A stretch of DNA of 64,000 nt from Burkholderia sp. Leaf177 (GCF_001424345.1 NZ_LMPF01000007.1:18840-82839), one strand, 5' to 3'. Shown: positions 15,474 to 24,443, counted from the stretch's first letter. Program-made: numbers and translations. Notes: generated from the letters alone by a model not told the origin.

Positions 15474-18383
15474 ATGTCCAGTTCTTCCTGCGGTTCCGGC
15501 AATTGCGCCTGCAAGACCAAGATGCGCGATCCCTTCGACGATACCGACTACGGCACGCCGCTGCGTCATGCCGACATTGACGTGACGCTCGATATCGATG
15601 GCACGCCGGTCACGGTTCCGGCCGGAACGTCGGTGATGCGCGCGGCCATCGAAGCCGGCGTGAACGTGCCGAAACTCTGCGCGACCGATTCGCTCGAGCC
15701 GTTCGGTTCGTGCCGTTTGTGCCTCGTGGAAATTGAAGGGAAACGCGGTTATCCGGCATCGTGCACGACGCCTGTCGAAGCAGGCATGAAAGTGCGCACG
15801 CAAACGGACAAGCTGCAGTCGCTGCGCAAGAACGTGATGGAGCTGTACATCTCCGATCACCCGCTCGATTGCCTGACCTGCCCGGCCAACGGCGACTGCG
15901 AATTGCAGGACATGGCCGGCGTTGTCGGATTGCGCGAAGTGCGCTACGGCTACGAAGGCGCGAACCACCTGAAGGACAAGAAGGACGAATCGAATCCGTA
16001 TTTCACGTACGACGCGTCGAAGTGCATCGTGTGTAATCGATGCGTGCGCGCGTGCGAAGAAACGCAAGGCACGTTCGCGCTGACCATCGCGGGACGCGGT
16101 TTCGAATCGCGCGTGGCGGCCAGCGAAAACCAGCCGTTCATGGAATCGGAATGTGTCTCGTGCGGCGCGTGCGTGGCGGCTTGCCCGACCGCGACGCTGC
16201 AGGAAAAAACCGTGATCATGCTGGGTCAGCCCGAACATTCGGTCACGACCACATGCGCGTATTGCGGCGTCGGCTGCTCGCTGAAGGCCGAGATGAAAGG
16301 CAGTCAGGTCGTGCGCATGGTGCCGAACAAAAATGGCGATGCAAACGACGGCCACGCCTGCGTCAAGGGCCGCTTTGCCTGGGGTTACGCCACGCACAAG
16401 GACCGTATCACCAAGCCGATGATCCGCGCGAAGATCACCGATCCGTGGCGCGAAGTGAGCTGGGAAGAAGCGCTTTCGTACGCGGCCAGCGAATTCCGCC
16501 GCATCCAGGACAAGTACGGCGTGGATTCGATTGGCGGGATTACGTCGTCACGATGCACGAACGAGGAAACCTACCTCGTGCAGAAACTCGTGCGCGCGGC
16601 GTTCGGCAACAACAACGTCGATACCTGCGCCCGCGTTTGCCATTCGCCGACGGGTTACGGCCTGAAGACGACGCTGGGTGAATCGGCGGGAACGCAGACG
16701 TTCGCATCGGTCGAGAAAGCCGACGTGATCATGGTGATCGGCGCGAATCCGACCGATGGCCATCCGGTGTTCGCATCGCGTCTCAAACGGCGCGTTCGTG
16801 AAGGCGCGCAATTGCTCGTGGTGGATCCGCGCCGCATCGATATCGTCGATACGCCGCACGTGAAGGCGTCGCATCATCTGGCGCTGCGCCCGGGAACGAA
16901 CGTGGCCGTGGTCAACTCGCTCGCGCATGTGATCGTCACCGAAGGTCTGGTCGACGAAGCGTTTGTTGCCGAGCGCTGCGAGGCGCGCGCGTTCCAGCAA
17001 TGGCGCGATTTCGTATCGCTGGAAGAAAACTCGCCTGAAGCCATGGAAGCAGTCACGGGCGTGCCGGCGCAAGCCGTGCGCGAAGCCGCGCGCATTTACG
17101 CTGCCGCGGAAAACGGCGCGATCTATTACGGTCTCGGCGTGACGGAACACGCGCAAGGCTCGACGACCGTGATGGGCATCGCGAATCTCGCGATGGCAAC
17201 GGGCAATATCGGCCGCGAAGGCGTCGGCGTGAATCCGCTGCGTGGTCAGAACAACGTGCAAGGTTCGTGCGACATGGGTTCGTTCCCGCACGAGTTGCCG
17301 GGTTATCGCCACATCAGCGACGCGGCTGTGCGCGCGTTGTTCGAAGAAGCGTGGAGCGTGAAGCTGCAATCGGAACCGGGCCTGCGCATTCCGAACATGT
17401 TCGATGCCGCCGTTCACGGCAGTTTCCTCGGCCTGTATTGCCAGGGCGAGGACATCGTCCAGTCGGATCCGAATACGCAGCATGTGTCGAAGGCGTTGTC
17501 GTCGATGGAATGTATCGTCGTGCAGGATATTTTCCTGAACGAAACCGCCAAGTACGCACACGTGTTCCTGCCGGGTTCGTCGTTCCTCGAAAAGGACGGC
17601 ACGTTCACGAACGCCGAACGCCGCATCTCGCGCGTCCGCAAAGTCATGCCGCCGCTGCCGGGTCTCGCCGATTGGGAAGTCACGATCAAGCTCGCGCGTG
17701 CGCTGGGTTATGAAATGGGCTACACGCATCCGTCGCAGATCATGGACGAGATCGCAAGCCTTACGCCGACGTTCACGGGTGTTTCGTACAAGCGTCTCGA
17801 TGAACTCGGCAGCATCCAGTGGCCTTGCAACGCGCAGGCGCCGGATGGCACGCCGACCATGCATATCGATGAATTCGTGCGCGGCAAGGGACACTTCGTG
17901 ATCACGAAGTTCATTGCGACGCCGGAGAAAGTCACGCGCAAATATCCGCTGCTGCTGACGACGGGACGGATTCTGTCGCAGTACAACGTGGGCGCGCAGA
18001 CGCGGCGCACGGAGAATTCGCGCTGGCACGACGAGGACCGGCTGGAGATTCATCCGCACGACGCCGAGGAACGCGGGATCAAGGCGGACGATTGGGTCGG
18101 CATCGAATCGCGGGCGGGACAGACTGTGCTGCGCGCGAAGATCACCGAGCGCATGCAACCGGGCGTGGTTTATACGACTTTCCACTTCCCGGAATCCGGC
18201 GCGAACGTGATCACGACCGATTCCTCCGATTGGGCCACGAATTGTCCCGAGTACAAGGTGACGGCGGTGCAGGTAATGCCGGTGGAGCAGCCTTCGCAAT
18301 GGCAGAAGGATTATTCGGCGTTCAATGTTCAGCAGCTGGAGTTTCTGAACTTGCGTGAATTGCCGGTTACATCGGGGAAATAA
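15474..18383 (+). CDS. fdsA: NAD-dependent formate dehydrogenase alpha subunit (Mo-bisMGD catalytic subunit)
   Basis: The 969-residue catalytic subunit oxidises formate to CO2 at a molybdenum bis-MGD centre. The N-terminal NuoG-like part has a [2Fe-2S] domain (FGSCRLCLVEIEG), a His/Cys [4Fe-4S] site (HPLDCLTCPANGDCELQ) and a ferredoxin domain (CIVCNRCVRAC, CVSCGACVAACP). The molybdopterin domain starts with a [4Fe-4S] site (CAYCGVGCSL). The molybdenum ligand is Cys389 in CARVCHSPTGYG, so it is a cysteine and not a selenocysteine enzyme. The first 16 residues carry an extra Cys cluster (CGSGNCACK). It follows fdsB by 16 bases with an AAGGAG Shine-Dalgarno. Confidence 0.97.
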   Translation: MSSSSCGSGNCACKTKMRDPFDDTDYGTPLRHADIDVTLDIDGTPVTVPAGTSVMRAAIEAGVNVPKLCATDSLEPFGSCRLCLVEIEGKRGYPASCTTPVEAGMKVRTQTDKLQSLRKNVMELYISDHPLDCLTCPANGDCELQDMAGVVGLREVRYGYEGANHLKDKKDESNPYFTYDASKCIVCNRCVRACEETQGTFALTIAGRGFESRVAASENQPFMESECVSCGACVAACPTATLQEKTVIMLGQPEHSVTTTCAYCGVGCSLKAEMKGSQVVRMVPNKNGDANDGHACVKGRFAWGYATHKDRITKPMIRAKITDPWREVSWEEALSYAASEFRRIQDKYGVDSIGGITSSRCTNEETYLVQKLVRAAFGNNNVDTCARVCHSPTGYGLKTTLGESAGTQTFASVEKADVIMVIGANPTDGHPVFASRLKRRVREGAQLLVVDPRRIDIVDTPHVKASHHLALRPGTNVAVVNSLAHVIVTEGLVDEAFVAERCEARAFQQWRDFVSLEENSPEAMEAVTGVPAQAVREAARIYAAAENGAIYYGLGVTEHAQGSTTVMGIANLAMATGNIGREGVGVNPLRGQNNVQGSCDMGSFPHELPGYRHISDAAVRALFEEAWSVKLQSEPGLRIPNMFDAAVHGSFLGLYCQGEDIVQSDPNTQHVSKALSSMECIVVQDIFLNETAKYAHVFLPGSSFLEKDGTFTNAERRISRVRKVMPPLPGLADWEVTIKLARALGYEMGYTHPSQIMDEIASLTPTFTGVSYKRLDELGSIQWPCNAQAPDGTPTMHIDEFVRGKGHFVITKFIATPEKVTRKYPLLLTTGRILSQYNVGAQTRRTENSRWHDEDRLEIHPHDAEERGIKADDWVGIESRAGQTVLRAKITERMQPGVVYTTFHFPESGANVITTDSSDWATNCPEYKVTAVQVMPVEQPSQWQKDYSAFNVQQLEFLNLRELPVTSGK

Positions 18384-18385
18384 TC

Positions 18386-18628
18386 ATGGATGTGAACAGC
18401 CTGATGGACATGGCAAACCAGATTGGCGAATTCTTCGATTCGATGCCGGATCGCGAGGAAGCGCTCGATGGCATCGCCAATCATATTCACAAGTACTGGG
18501 CGCCGCGGATGCGCACGCCGATCCTTGAAACGCTGGATGATCCCGAGATGAGCGCGAAGCTTCACCCGATTGTGCTGGAGGCGCTGACTAAGCATCGGGA
18601 GGCGCTGACGCCGGCGGTGGCGGTTTAG
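18386..18628 (+). CDS. fdsD: Formate dehydrogenase delta subunit
   Basis: An 80-residue helical protein starting MDVNSLMDMANQIGEFFDSMPD and containing HIHKYWAPRMRTPI, the hallmark of FdsD. FdsD is needed for assembly or stability of the soluble formate dehydrogenase. It starts two bases after the fdsA stop, so fdsA and fdsD are directly adjacent and the fdsC/fdhD gene often found between them is absent. A good terminator follows. Confidence 0.93.
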   Translation: MDVNSLMDMANQIGEFFDSMPDREEALDGIANHIHKYWAPRMRTPILETLDDPEMSAKLHPIVLEALTKHREALTPAVAV

Positions 18629-18649
18629 GGGTTGGGATTTTGTTGCTGG

Positions 18650-18677
18650 AAGGACCGCTGAGTGCGGTCCTTTTTTT
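18650..18677 (+). terminator. Terminator of the fds operon
   Basis: Nine-bp stem aaggaccgc/gcggtcctt (18650-18658 with 18664-18672) and a T run to 18677. Confidence 0.92.
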
Positions 18678-18700
18678 GCCGTCTTGAACATTCAATCAGC

Positions 18701-18706
18701 TATAAT
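18701..18706 (+). promoter_or_regulatory. -10 box of the toxin-antitoxin operon
   Basis: Perfect TATAAT 32 bases before the antitoxin start. A weak TTGCCG lies at 18676-18681. A repeated TTTGATT downstream of the -10 box (aactttgatt) may be part of the antitoxin operator. Confidence 0.5.
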
Positions 18707-18737
18707 CTTTTTGATTAACTTTGATTGGAGCTCTTTC

Positions 18738-19010
18738 ATGCCGCGCACGATGACCGCACACGTGGAAGACGCGTTAGCAGAACGCGTAGACGAAATCGCC
18801 AAGAGACTGGATCGGCCAAGGGGTTGGTTGATAAGTAAAGCGCTTGAGCAGTTTGTCGAACTGGAAGACACGAGGGATCGATTGACACGTGAGGGCATTG
18901 CGAGTCTGCGCGCAGGCGCGAGCGTTCCGCACACGGACGTTCGGACTTGGGCGGAAAGTCTGAACACTAAAAAGCCCCTGCCTTTCCCGAAAGCGAAGCG
19001 TGGCGCTTAA
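18738..19010 (+). CDS. Ribbon-helix-helix antitoxin (ParD/CopG-like)
   Basis: A 90-residue protein. The N-terminal half (MPRTMTAHVEDALAERVD, then AKRLDRPRGWLISKALEQFVE) is a typical ribbon-helix-helix DNA-binding domain that would bind its own promoter. The C-terminal half is polar and should wrap the toxin. The ATG at 18738 has GGAG seven bases before it; an upstream in-frame start at 18684 lies before the promoter and is rejected. The toxin gene overlaps its end by 11 bases, the usual arrangement of a co-translated type II pair. Confidence 0.85.
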   Translation: MPRTMTAHVEDALAERVDEIAKRLDRPRGWLISKALEQFVELEDTRDRLTREGIASLRAGASVPHTDVRTWAESLNTKKPLPFPKAKRGA

Positions 19011-19287
19011 TGCTACGTGGTCCCAGGAAGCGCTGGACGATCTGAAACGCCTGTATGACTTTCTTGTGCCGAACGACGCGGCCGCTGCGGCCCGAAGCAC
19101 TCTCGATCTGATCGAAGGTGTTGAGTTCGTTGTGAACAATCCCGGGCTTGCCGTCAAGTTGCCGCAGTTTGCGCCGGACGACATTCGCAGAGCATTTGTA
19201 AGCCGTTACGAGATTCGCTTCGCCTTTGATCTGCAACTCGACCAGATTGACGTGGTGCGTATATTCAGTCAGAGAGAAGACCGCTGA
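19000..19287 (+). CDS. ParE/RelE-superfamily toxin
   Basis: A 95-residue protein beginning at a GTG inside the antitoxin gene. The pattern WSQEALDDLKRLYDFLV, a central AARSTLDLIEG, and a C-terminal strand segment RYEIRFAFDLQLDQIDVVRIFSQRED fit the ParE/RelE fold. ParE toxins poison gyrase and RelE toxins cut mRNA on the ribosome; the sequence is closer to ParE in outline but the target cannot be fixed here. No other in-frame start is available. Confidence 0.82.
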   Translation: MALNATWSQEALDDLKRLYDFLVPNDAAAAARSTLDLIEGVEFVVNNPGLAVKLPQFAPDDIRRAFVSRYEIRFAFDLQLDQIDVVRIFSQREDR

Positions 19288-19325
19288 TTGCCTACGCTGT
19301 TTCCGACGAGTTATATCGTAGTCCC

Positions 19326-21032
19326 TCACTCCTCCCGCCCCGCCCCGAACCACATCTCGCAGTGCCTCAACAAGCCCTGCGTATCCGACGGTGCGCGTCC
19401 GCGCGCCGCAATATACCCATCCGGCCTCACCAGATAAAAACACGGCCGCGTGCGCCCGTACGCTTCGGTCAACGAACGCGCGCCGTCATCGCCTTTATCG
19501 GTGATACGCCATACGCGCACCGTGTTCGGCAACGCCTCTTCCACCGATTTCGCGAGTTCATCGAGATCCTTGTCGCGCAACGCGTGCGCGACCGTGATCG
19601 TCGCGGGCGCGAGCGCAATGTCATCTTCGTCCGATGGCTTCACCATCAGGAACAGCGAGAAATACGCGGGATCGTGAAGATCGAAAAGACAACCGACTCC
19701 CGGCGCGCGTCCGAGCGGTCCATCGACGACATGCACCCACGCATCCGGCGCACGGTCGCCGGCGCGCGGACCGCCATCGAGCCCGCGATCGAGCGTCAAC
19801 GGACTTTTCCGATACTGCACCGACAACTCGCTGACCGTGCGCCGCGCGGCATCGCGTAAAGGACCAATCGCCGATAACGCCGGCATCACGTGGTCGCGAA
19901 TCAGCTTCATCGGGCCATGCTCGGCGGCTGCCATCTGCGTCATGAAACTCGATGTCCGCAACACTTCGCGTTCAATAGGATGACGCTCGGTGTGATACGT
20001 ATCGAGCAATCGATCCGGCGCCACGCCCGCCAGAATCCGCGCGATCTTCCAGCCGAGATTCAGCGCTTCCTGAATGCCCGTGTTCATGCCTTGCGCGCCG
20101 GCCGGACTGTGGACATGCGCGGCATCGCCTGAGAGAAATACACGCCCGGAACGCATCCGGTCCGCCATGCGGTTGTTCAGCCGGAAATACGATGACCACG
20201 CGAGACTCGACACCGTCACCCGATGATGAATGCGGCGCGCGACGATTTCACGGCATTCATCGAGCGTGGGTGCCGCGCTTTTTTGCAGGCTCTCCGGCGC
20301 GTCCGGGGATTGCGCCGCGACACGCTGATCGGCGATCAAACGCGTGCGTCCGCCGCCCATGGGGAACAACGTGGCAATGCCCTCGCCTGATGCAAAAATA
20401 TGGAATTCGTCGTCGGGCCATTCGGTATCGGCCTGGAGATCGGCGAGCAGGAAAGTCTGCTCGAAGGTCTTTCCCGTGAACTCGATATTCAAACCATGAC
20501 GCACCATGCTGTGCGCGCCGTCGGCTCCAATCAGATACGACGGCCGCAAGTGTTCCTCGGCTCCATTGGCGTAGCGCAGCGTGGTTTCCAGACCCGCCGA
20601 TCCCTGATTGAAATGCGTCAACTCGACGCCGCGCTCAACGCGCACGTCGAACGTTTCGAGATGTTCCGTCATCAGGCGTTCGGTGACGGATTGATCGAGA
20701 AAAAGAAGGTAGGGATAACGCGTTTGCAAGGGATCGAAATCGAGTTGCGTAAGACGCTGCCCGTTCGAATAAAGGTTGCCGATTCGCGCCCGGTGGCCAA
20801 GTTCCAGAAACGGTTCAACCAGTCTGTGCTGCTCGAATAACTCGAGCGTTCGCGCTTGAATGCCGATGGCGCGCGACCATGGCAACGGCTCAGGCGCTTT
20901 ATCGATAAGACGCACGGGAATGCCGGCGCGCGAAAGGCTCATGGCGGCGGCGAGGCCCGTTGGACCGGCGCCTGCAATGAGCACCGGCGATACGTCGAGC
21001 GTTTTGTGTCGGTTCGGCTGCGGCGCGTGCAT
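19326..21032 (-). CDS. FAD-dependent aromatic-ring monooxygenase family protein
   Basis: The 568-residue protein belongs to the PheA/TfdB/MhpA group of flavoprotein hydroxylases. The Rossmann motif is VLIAGAGPTGLAAAMSLSRAG, the second FAD motif is LIGADGAHSMVR (the DG motif), and the ribityl-binding motif is GRVFLSGDAAHVHSPAGAQGMNTGIQEA (within 310-340). The C-terminal thioredoxin-like domain of about 150 residues is present. NAD(P)H-dependent hydroxylation of a phenol or polyketide-like aromatic is the family role; no pathway genes flank it, so the substrate is unknown. The ATG at 21032 has GGAG six bases before it; ATG 21044 and TTG 21047 are alternatives. Confidence 0.87.
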   Translation of the reverse strand: MHAPQPNRHKTLDVSPVLIAGAGPTGLAAAMSLSRAGIPVRLIDKAPEPLPWSRAIGIQARTLELFEQHRLVEPFLELGHRARIGNLYSNGQRLTQLDFDPLQTRYPYLLFLDQSVTERLMTEHLETFDVRVERGVELTHFNQGSAGLETTLRYANGAEEHLRPSYLIGADGAHSMVRHGLNIEFTGKTFEQTFLLADLQADTEWPDDEFHIFASGEGIATLFPMGGGRTRLIADQRVAAQSPDAPESLQKSAAPTLDECREIVARRIHHRVTVSSLAWSSYFRLNNRMADRMRSGRVFLSGDAAHVHSPAGAQGMNTGIQEALNLGWKIARILAGVAPDRLLDTYHTERHPIEREVLRTSSFMTQMAAAEHGPMKLIRDHVMPALSAIGPLRDAARRTVSELSVQYRKSPLTLDRGLDGGPRAGDRAPDAWVHVVDGPLGRAPGVGCLFDLHDPAYFSLFLMVKPSDEDDIALAPATITVAHALRDKDLDELAKSVEEALPNTVRVWRITDKGDDGARSLTEAYGRTRPCFYLVRPDGYIAARGRAPSDTQGLLRHCEMWFGAGREE

Positions 21033-21093
21033 GCGCTTCTCCATCAAACGTCACTGCTCCAAGTGTACGCCGGTCGAATCGCGCCAACGACGC

Positions 21094-22101
21094 TCAATGC
21101 GCGTGCGCCCTCGCGTGCGACTTTTCATCGAGCGCGCAATGATGTTCCGTCGTGCCCATTTCCACTTGCAGCGTTGCATGGTGCATGGCGTAGTCGCGGC
21201 GCAGCGTTCCCACGATTTCATCGACGAAGACATCGCCCGGATGACCCGCCGGCATCACGATATGCGCCGTCATTGCGTTTTCCGTGGTGGAAAGCGCCCA
21301 GACGTGGAGATCGTGGACATCGGTGACGCCCGGCAGATCCGCCAGATACTTTTCGATCCGCGGTTTGTCCACGCCCGGCGGCACGGCGGCCATGGCAAGG
21401 CGCATGGCGTCGCGGCCGAGTCCCCACGTTCCGGCCACGATCACCGCGACCACGACAATGCTCATCACCGGATCGATCCAGCTCGCGCCGGTATAGAGGA
21501 TCACGAGGCCGCTGATGGCGACCGCGGCCGAGATGCCGGCGTCGCCCGCCATGTGCAGGAACGCGCCGCGGATGTTCAGGTCCTCCTTGCTGCCGCGCAT
21601 GAAGAGCCAGGCGGAGAAACCGTTGACCACCAGTCCGATCGTTGCCACGATAAATACGTCGAGTCCCGCGACCGGCGCCGGGTTGAGCAAGCGCTGGACG
21701 GCTTCGAGCACGATCGCGCCGCACGCGAACAGCAGCAGCGCGGCGTTGGCGAGCGAAGCCAGGATCGTCGAACTGCCGAGGCCGAATGTGTATCGCTCGG
21801 ACGGCTTGCGCGTGCCGAGCCAGACCGCGCCCCACGCGAGCAAAAGGCCGAGGACATCGGAGAGATTGTGGCCGGCATCGGCGAGCAGCGCGGTGGAATG
21901 CGCGAGGAAACCGTACACCGCCTGCACGATCACGATCACCACGTTCAGCCCGACCGCGATGGCGAAGGTCCGGCCCTGCCCGGCTTGCGGCGCGTGATGG
22001 TGATGATGACCCTTGTGATCGTGACCCTTGTGATCATGACCGTCGTGGCCTTCGTGCGAATGCTCGTGGTGCTCGTGCTGGTGCGTCGATTGAGGTGCCA
22101 T
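21094..22101 (-). CDS. Cation diffusion facilitator, probable Zn2+/H+ exporter
   Basis: The 335-residue membrane protein has a His-rich cytoplasmic N-terminus (15 or more His in the first 40 residues) followed by six membrane segments. The two metal-binding helices show LADAGHNLSDVLG and FLHMAGDAGISA, the HxxxD pairs typical of zinc-type CDF proteins (CzcD/ZitB). The C-terminal cytoplasmic domain (LPGVTDVHDLHVW) is the usual dimerising metal-binding ferredoxin-like fold. It starts directly after the stop of the upstream ArsR-type repressor gene, so the two form an operon controlled by zinc or a similar ion. Confidence 0.93.
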   Translation of the reverse strand: MAPQSTHQHEHHEHSHEGHDGHDHKGHDHKGHHHHHAPQAGQGRTFAIAVGLNVVIVIVQAVYGFLAHSTALLADAGHNLSDVLGLLLAWGAVWLGTRKPSERYTFGLGSSTILASLANAALLLFACGAIVLEAVQRLLNPAPVAGLDVFIVATIGLVVNGFSAWLFMRGSKEDLNIRGAFLHMAGDAGISAAVAISGLVILYTGASWIDPVMSIVVVAVIVAGTWGLGRDAMRLAMAAVPPGVDKPRIEKYLADLPGVTDVHDLHVWALSTTENAMTAHIVMPAGHPGDVFVDEIVGTLRRDYAMHHATLQVEMGTTEHHCALDEKSHARAHAH

Positions 22102-22461
22102 TTATTCGTTATCCGGTCTGAAATCGGCGTGCGGCTCGGCAATATGCTCGAGCAGTTCTGCCAGCATGCTGCTGATGTGTTTGTCGGCGGCGAGATAGAA
22201 AACCTGCTTGCCTTCACGCTCGGCACGCACGATTCGCGCCGCCCGCAGCAAGCGCAAATGGTGGCTGACGAGCGACGCCGACAAACCCAGCGACTCGGCA
22301 ATCGCGCCCACCGACGAACGCCGTTCCACGCACGTCAACACAATGCGCAGGCGCGTCGGATCGCCTAGCAGGCGGAACAGATCGGCGAGCGGAACGACAC
22401 GCTCATCGGTGGAAACTTCGTTCGGAAGCAAAGAGGAGGACAAGATCGGTCGAATCAACAT
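22102..22461 (-). CDS. ArsR/SmtB-family metal-sensing repressor
   Basis: The 119-residue winged-helix repressor has the HTH LGLSASLVSHHLRLLRAARIV. The last helix reads DKHISSMLAELLEHIAE, which matches the alpha-5 zinc-sensing pattern D-x-H-x10-H-x2-E of SmtB/CzrA. It lacks the CxC arsenic site of ArsR, although a lone Cys is present near the DNA-binding helix. It should repress its own operon until zinc (or cobalt/cadmium) binds. The ATG at 22461 has no Shine-Dalgarno and the predicted transcript start is about 10 bases upstream, so translation may be nearly leaderless. Confidence 0.92.
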   Translation of the reverse strand: MLIRPILSSSLLPNEVSTDERVVPLADLFRLLGDPTRLRIVLTCVERRSSVGAIAESLGLSASLVSHHLRLLRAARIVRAEREGKQVFYLAADKHISSMLAELLEHIAEPHADFRPDNE

Positions 22462-22462
22462 T

Positions 22463-22507
22463 TGAACAGGCGTTCACATGTTATTGATCCGGCACCTGCG
22501 GCGTCAA
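22463..22507 (-). promoter_or_regulatory. Promoter and SmtB/CzrA-type operator of the zinc efflux operon
   Basis: On the minus strand TTGACG (22502-22507) and TAACAT (22478-22483) are separated by 18 bases. The palindrome TGAAC-AGGC-GTTCA at 22463-22476 fits the ArsR/SmtB-family operator core and covers the expected start point, so bound repressor would block initiation. Confidence 0.65.
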
Positions 22508-22571
22508 TGCAAAAATCGGGATCAGTAGTGAACGTGTGGGAAAATGGCGCGTTCGCATTTGATTTCCCTCA

Positions 22572-24428
22572 ATGGATACAGTTTTTGCGCGCGGCTTCGC
22601 GGCACATCGCGACGGCCGCCTCACCGAAGCGGAACGCGACTATCAGGCCGCGCTCGCCGCTGAACCTTCTCACGTCGACGCACTTCATCTGCTCGGCGTG
22701 CTGCGCCATCAACAAGGCCAGCACGCGGAAGCGGCCGATCTGGTGCGCCGCGCAGTGGACCTGCGTCCCGCCGATCCCGCCCTGCAACTGAACCTCGGCA
22801 ATGCGCTGAAGGCGCTTGGCCGGATCGATGACGCCATCGAACGGTTTCGCAACGCGCTGCATCTGGAGCCCGGTTTTTCGCTCGCGCAATACAACTTGGG
22901 CAACGCATACGCGGCCGCGGGTCGCCACGAAGACGCCGCCGATGCCTTCGAAAAAGCGCTGCGCCTGCAACCCGGCGACGCCGCCACCTGGAACAATTTC
23001 GGCAATGCGCTGCTCGGCATGCGCCGTTTCGAGGAAGGCGCGAAGGCGTTCCGGCGCGCGCTGCACATCCGTCCGGGCCACGCAGGCGCGCACAACAATC
23101 TCGGCATGGCGCTCAACGCGCTCGGCGATACCCACGGCGCCATCGAACAATTTCGCGAAGCGATCGCCGCCGAGCCGAACTATGTCGCGGCGCATTTCAA
23201 CCTGGGCAATCTGCTCGATGCCGCCGGCCGCCCGCACGAAGCCGTCCCCGTGCTGCAGAAAGTGCTGCGCATGCAGCCGCAATTCGCGCCCGCGCATTTC
23301 GGGCTCGGGCACGCGCTTGCGGGCATCGGCGAGCATGAAGCTGCGTTGCCGCAATTCGAGCGCGCGGTCGGGCTCGATCCCAAGTACGGCGTCGCGTGGC
23401 TCGGCCTCGGCAATGCGCATCTCGCGCTCGGCGCGCACAAACCGGCGCTGCGTGCCTTCGATCAGGCATTGCGCCTCGATCCCGGTCTCGTCGCGGCGAA
23501 TTTGAACCGGGCGCTGACGTTGCTTTCGCTTGGCGATTATGCCCGCGGCTTGAGCGCTTACGAGTGGCGCCTGCGTGCGCCGACCAGTGCCCCGGCGCCG
23601 GCGCTTCCCGTCTGGAAAGGCGCGCCCATGCCGCGCCAGACGCTGTGGATCCGCGCAGAACAAGGTTTCGGCGATACCTTGCAGTTCGTGCGTTTCGTGC
23701 CGTTCGCCGCGAAGCTCGTCGGCCAGATCGTGCTCGAAGTGCAGCCGGCGCTCATCGCGTTGCTCGAACCCGCGGCGCACGCGGCAGGCGTGACGCTCAA
23801 AAGCACGGCAACACCCTCACCCGCCGATGCCCACGCTTTCATTCCCTTGCTCAGCTTGCCGCTGGCGCTGGGGGTATCGAATCCCGATATGGTGCCGGCG
23901 CGCACGCCGTATCTCGTGGTGCCGGCGGCGTATCGGAAGAAATGGCGCGGGTCGCTCGGCGGCCAATCGAAACGCAAGCTCGGCATTACGTGGTCGGGAC
24001 GCATTCAGCCAGGCGAAACGCGTTCGGCGCCGCTCGCGTTGCTGGAGCCTTTGTTCAGGCTGGAAGGCATCGACTGGATCGTGTTGCAGCCCACGCTGAC
24101 CGCAGAAGAACGTGTCCTGCTCGACAAACATCCGCGCGCACGTTTCATTCAGCGGCTCGAAGACAAGCTGGAGAATTTCGCCGATACCGCCGCGATCATC
24201 GATCGTCTCGACGGCGTGGTTTCCGTCGATACCGCCGTCGCGCATCTGACCGGTGCGCTCGGAAAACCGCTGTGGCTGATGTTGCCGTTTGCCGCGGACT
24301 GGCGTTGGGGTATCGATACCCCTTCGAGCGCGTGGTATCCCAAAGCACATTTGTTCCGGCAGGCGAAACCCGGCGCGTGGGATGAGGTTATCGAACAGGT
24401 GGCGAAGGACGTCGCGGCATCGTCCTGA
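22572..24428 (+). CDS. TPR-repeat glycosyltransferase-like protein
   Basis: The 618-residue protein has about nine tetratricopeptide repeats over residues 5-340 (repeating core LGNALxxLGRxxDAIExFRxAL). The C-terminal GT-B-like domain (about 360-610) has features of heptosyltransferase-type enzymes: KLGITWSGRIQPGE, WIVLQPTLTAEE, and VVSVDTAVAHLTGALGKPLWLMLPF, where a nucleotide-sugar site is expected. Such proteins are annotated as TPR-containing glycosyltransferases, and some act on protein or lipid-linked glycans. Acceptor and donor are unknown. It is divergent from the zinc operon and has no good Shine-Dalgarno. Downstream is a shared terminator. Confidence 0.8.
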   Translation: MDTVFARGFAAHRDGRLTEAERDYQAALAAEPSHVDALHLLGVLRHQQGQHAEAADLVRRAVDLRPADPALQLNLGNALKALGRIDDAIERFRNALHLEPGFSLAQYNLGNAYAAAGRHEDAADAFEKALRLQPGDAATWNNFGNALLGMRRFEEGAKAFRRALHIRPGHAGAHNNLGMALNALGDTHGAIEQFREAIAAEPNYVAAHFNLGNLLDAAGRPHEAVPVLQKVLRMQPQFAPAHFGLGHALAGIGEHEAALPQFERAVGLDPKYGVAWLGLGNAHLALGAHKPALRAFDQALRLDPGLVAANLNRALTLLSLGDYARGLSAYEWRLRAPTSAPAPALPVWKGAPMPRQTLWIRAEQGFGDTLQFVRFVPFAAKLVGQIVLEVQPALIALLEPAAHAAGVTLKSTATPSPADAHAFIPLLSLPLALGVSNPDMVPARTPYLVVPAAYRKKWRGSLGGQSKRKLGITWSGRIQPGETRSAPLALLEPLFRLEGIDWIVLQPTLTAEERVLLDKHPRARFIQRLEDKLENFADTAAIIDRLDGVVSVDTAVAHLTGALGKPLWLMLPFAADWRWGIDTPSSAWYPKAHLFRQAKPGAWDEVIEQVAKDVAASS

Positions 24429-24443
24429 TTCACGTTTCGAATG

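Noticed and set aside
22462..22791. Plus-strand 109-residue frame between the zinc operon and the TPR gene
   Set aside because: It crosses the operator and overlaps the TPR gene in another frame, with no family signature.
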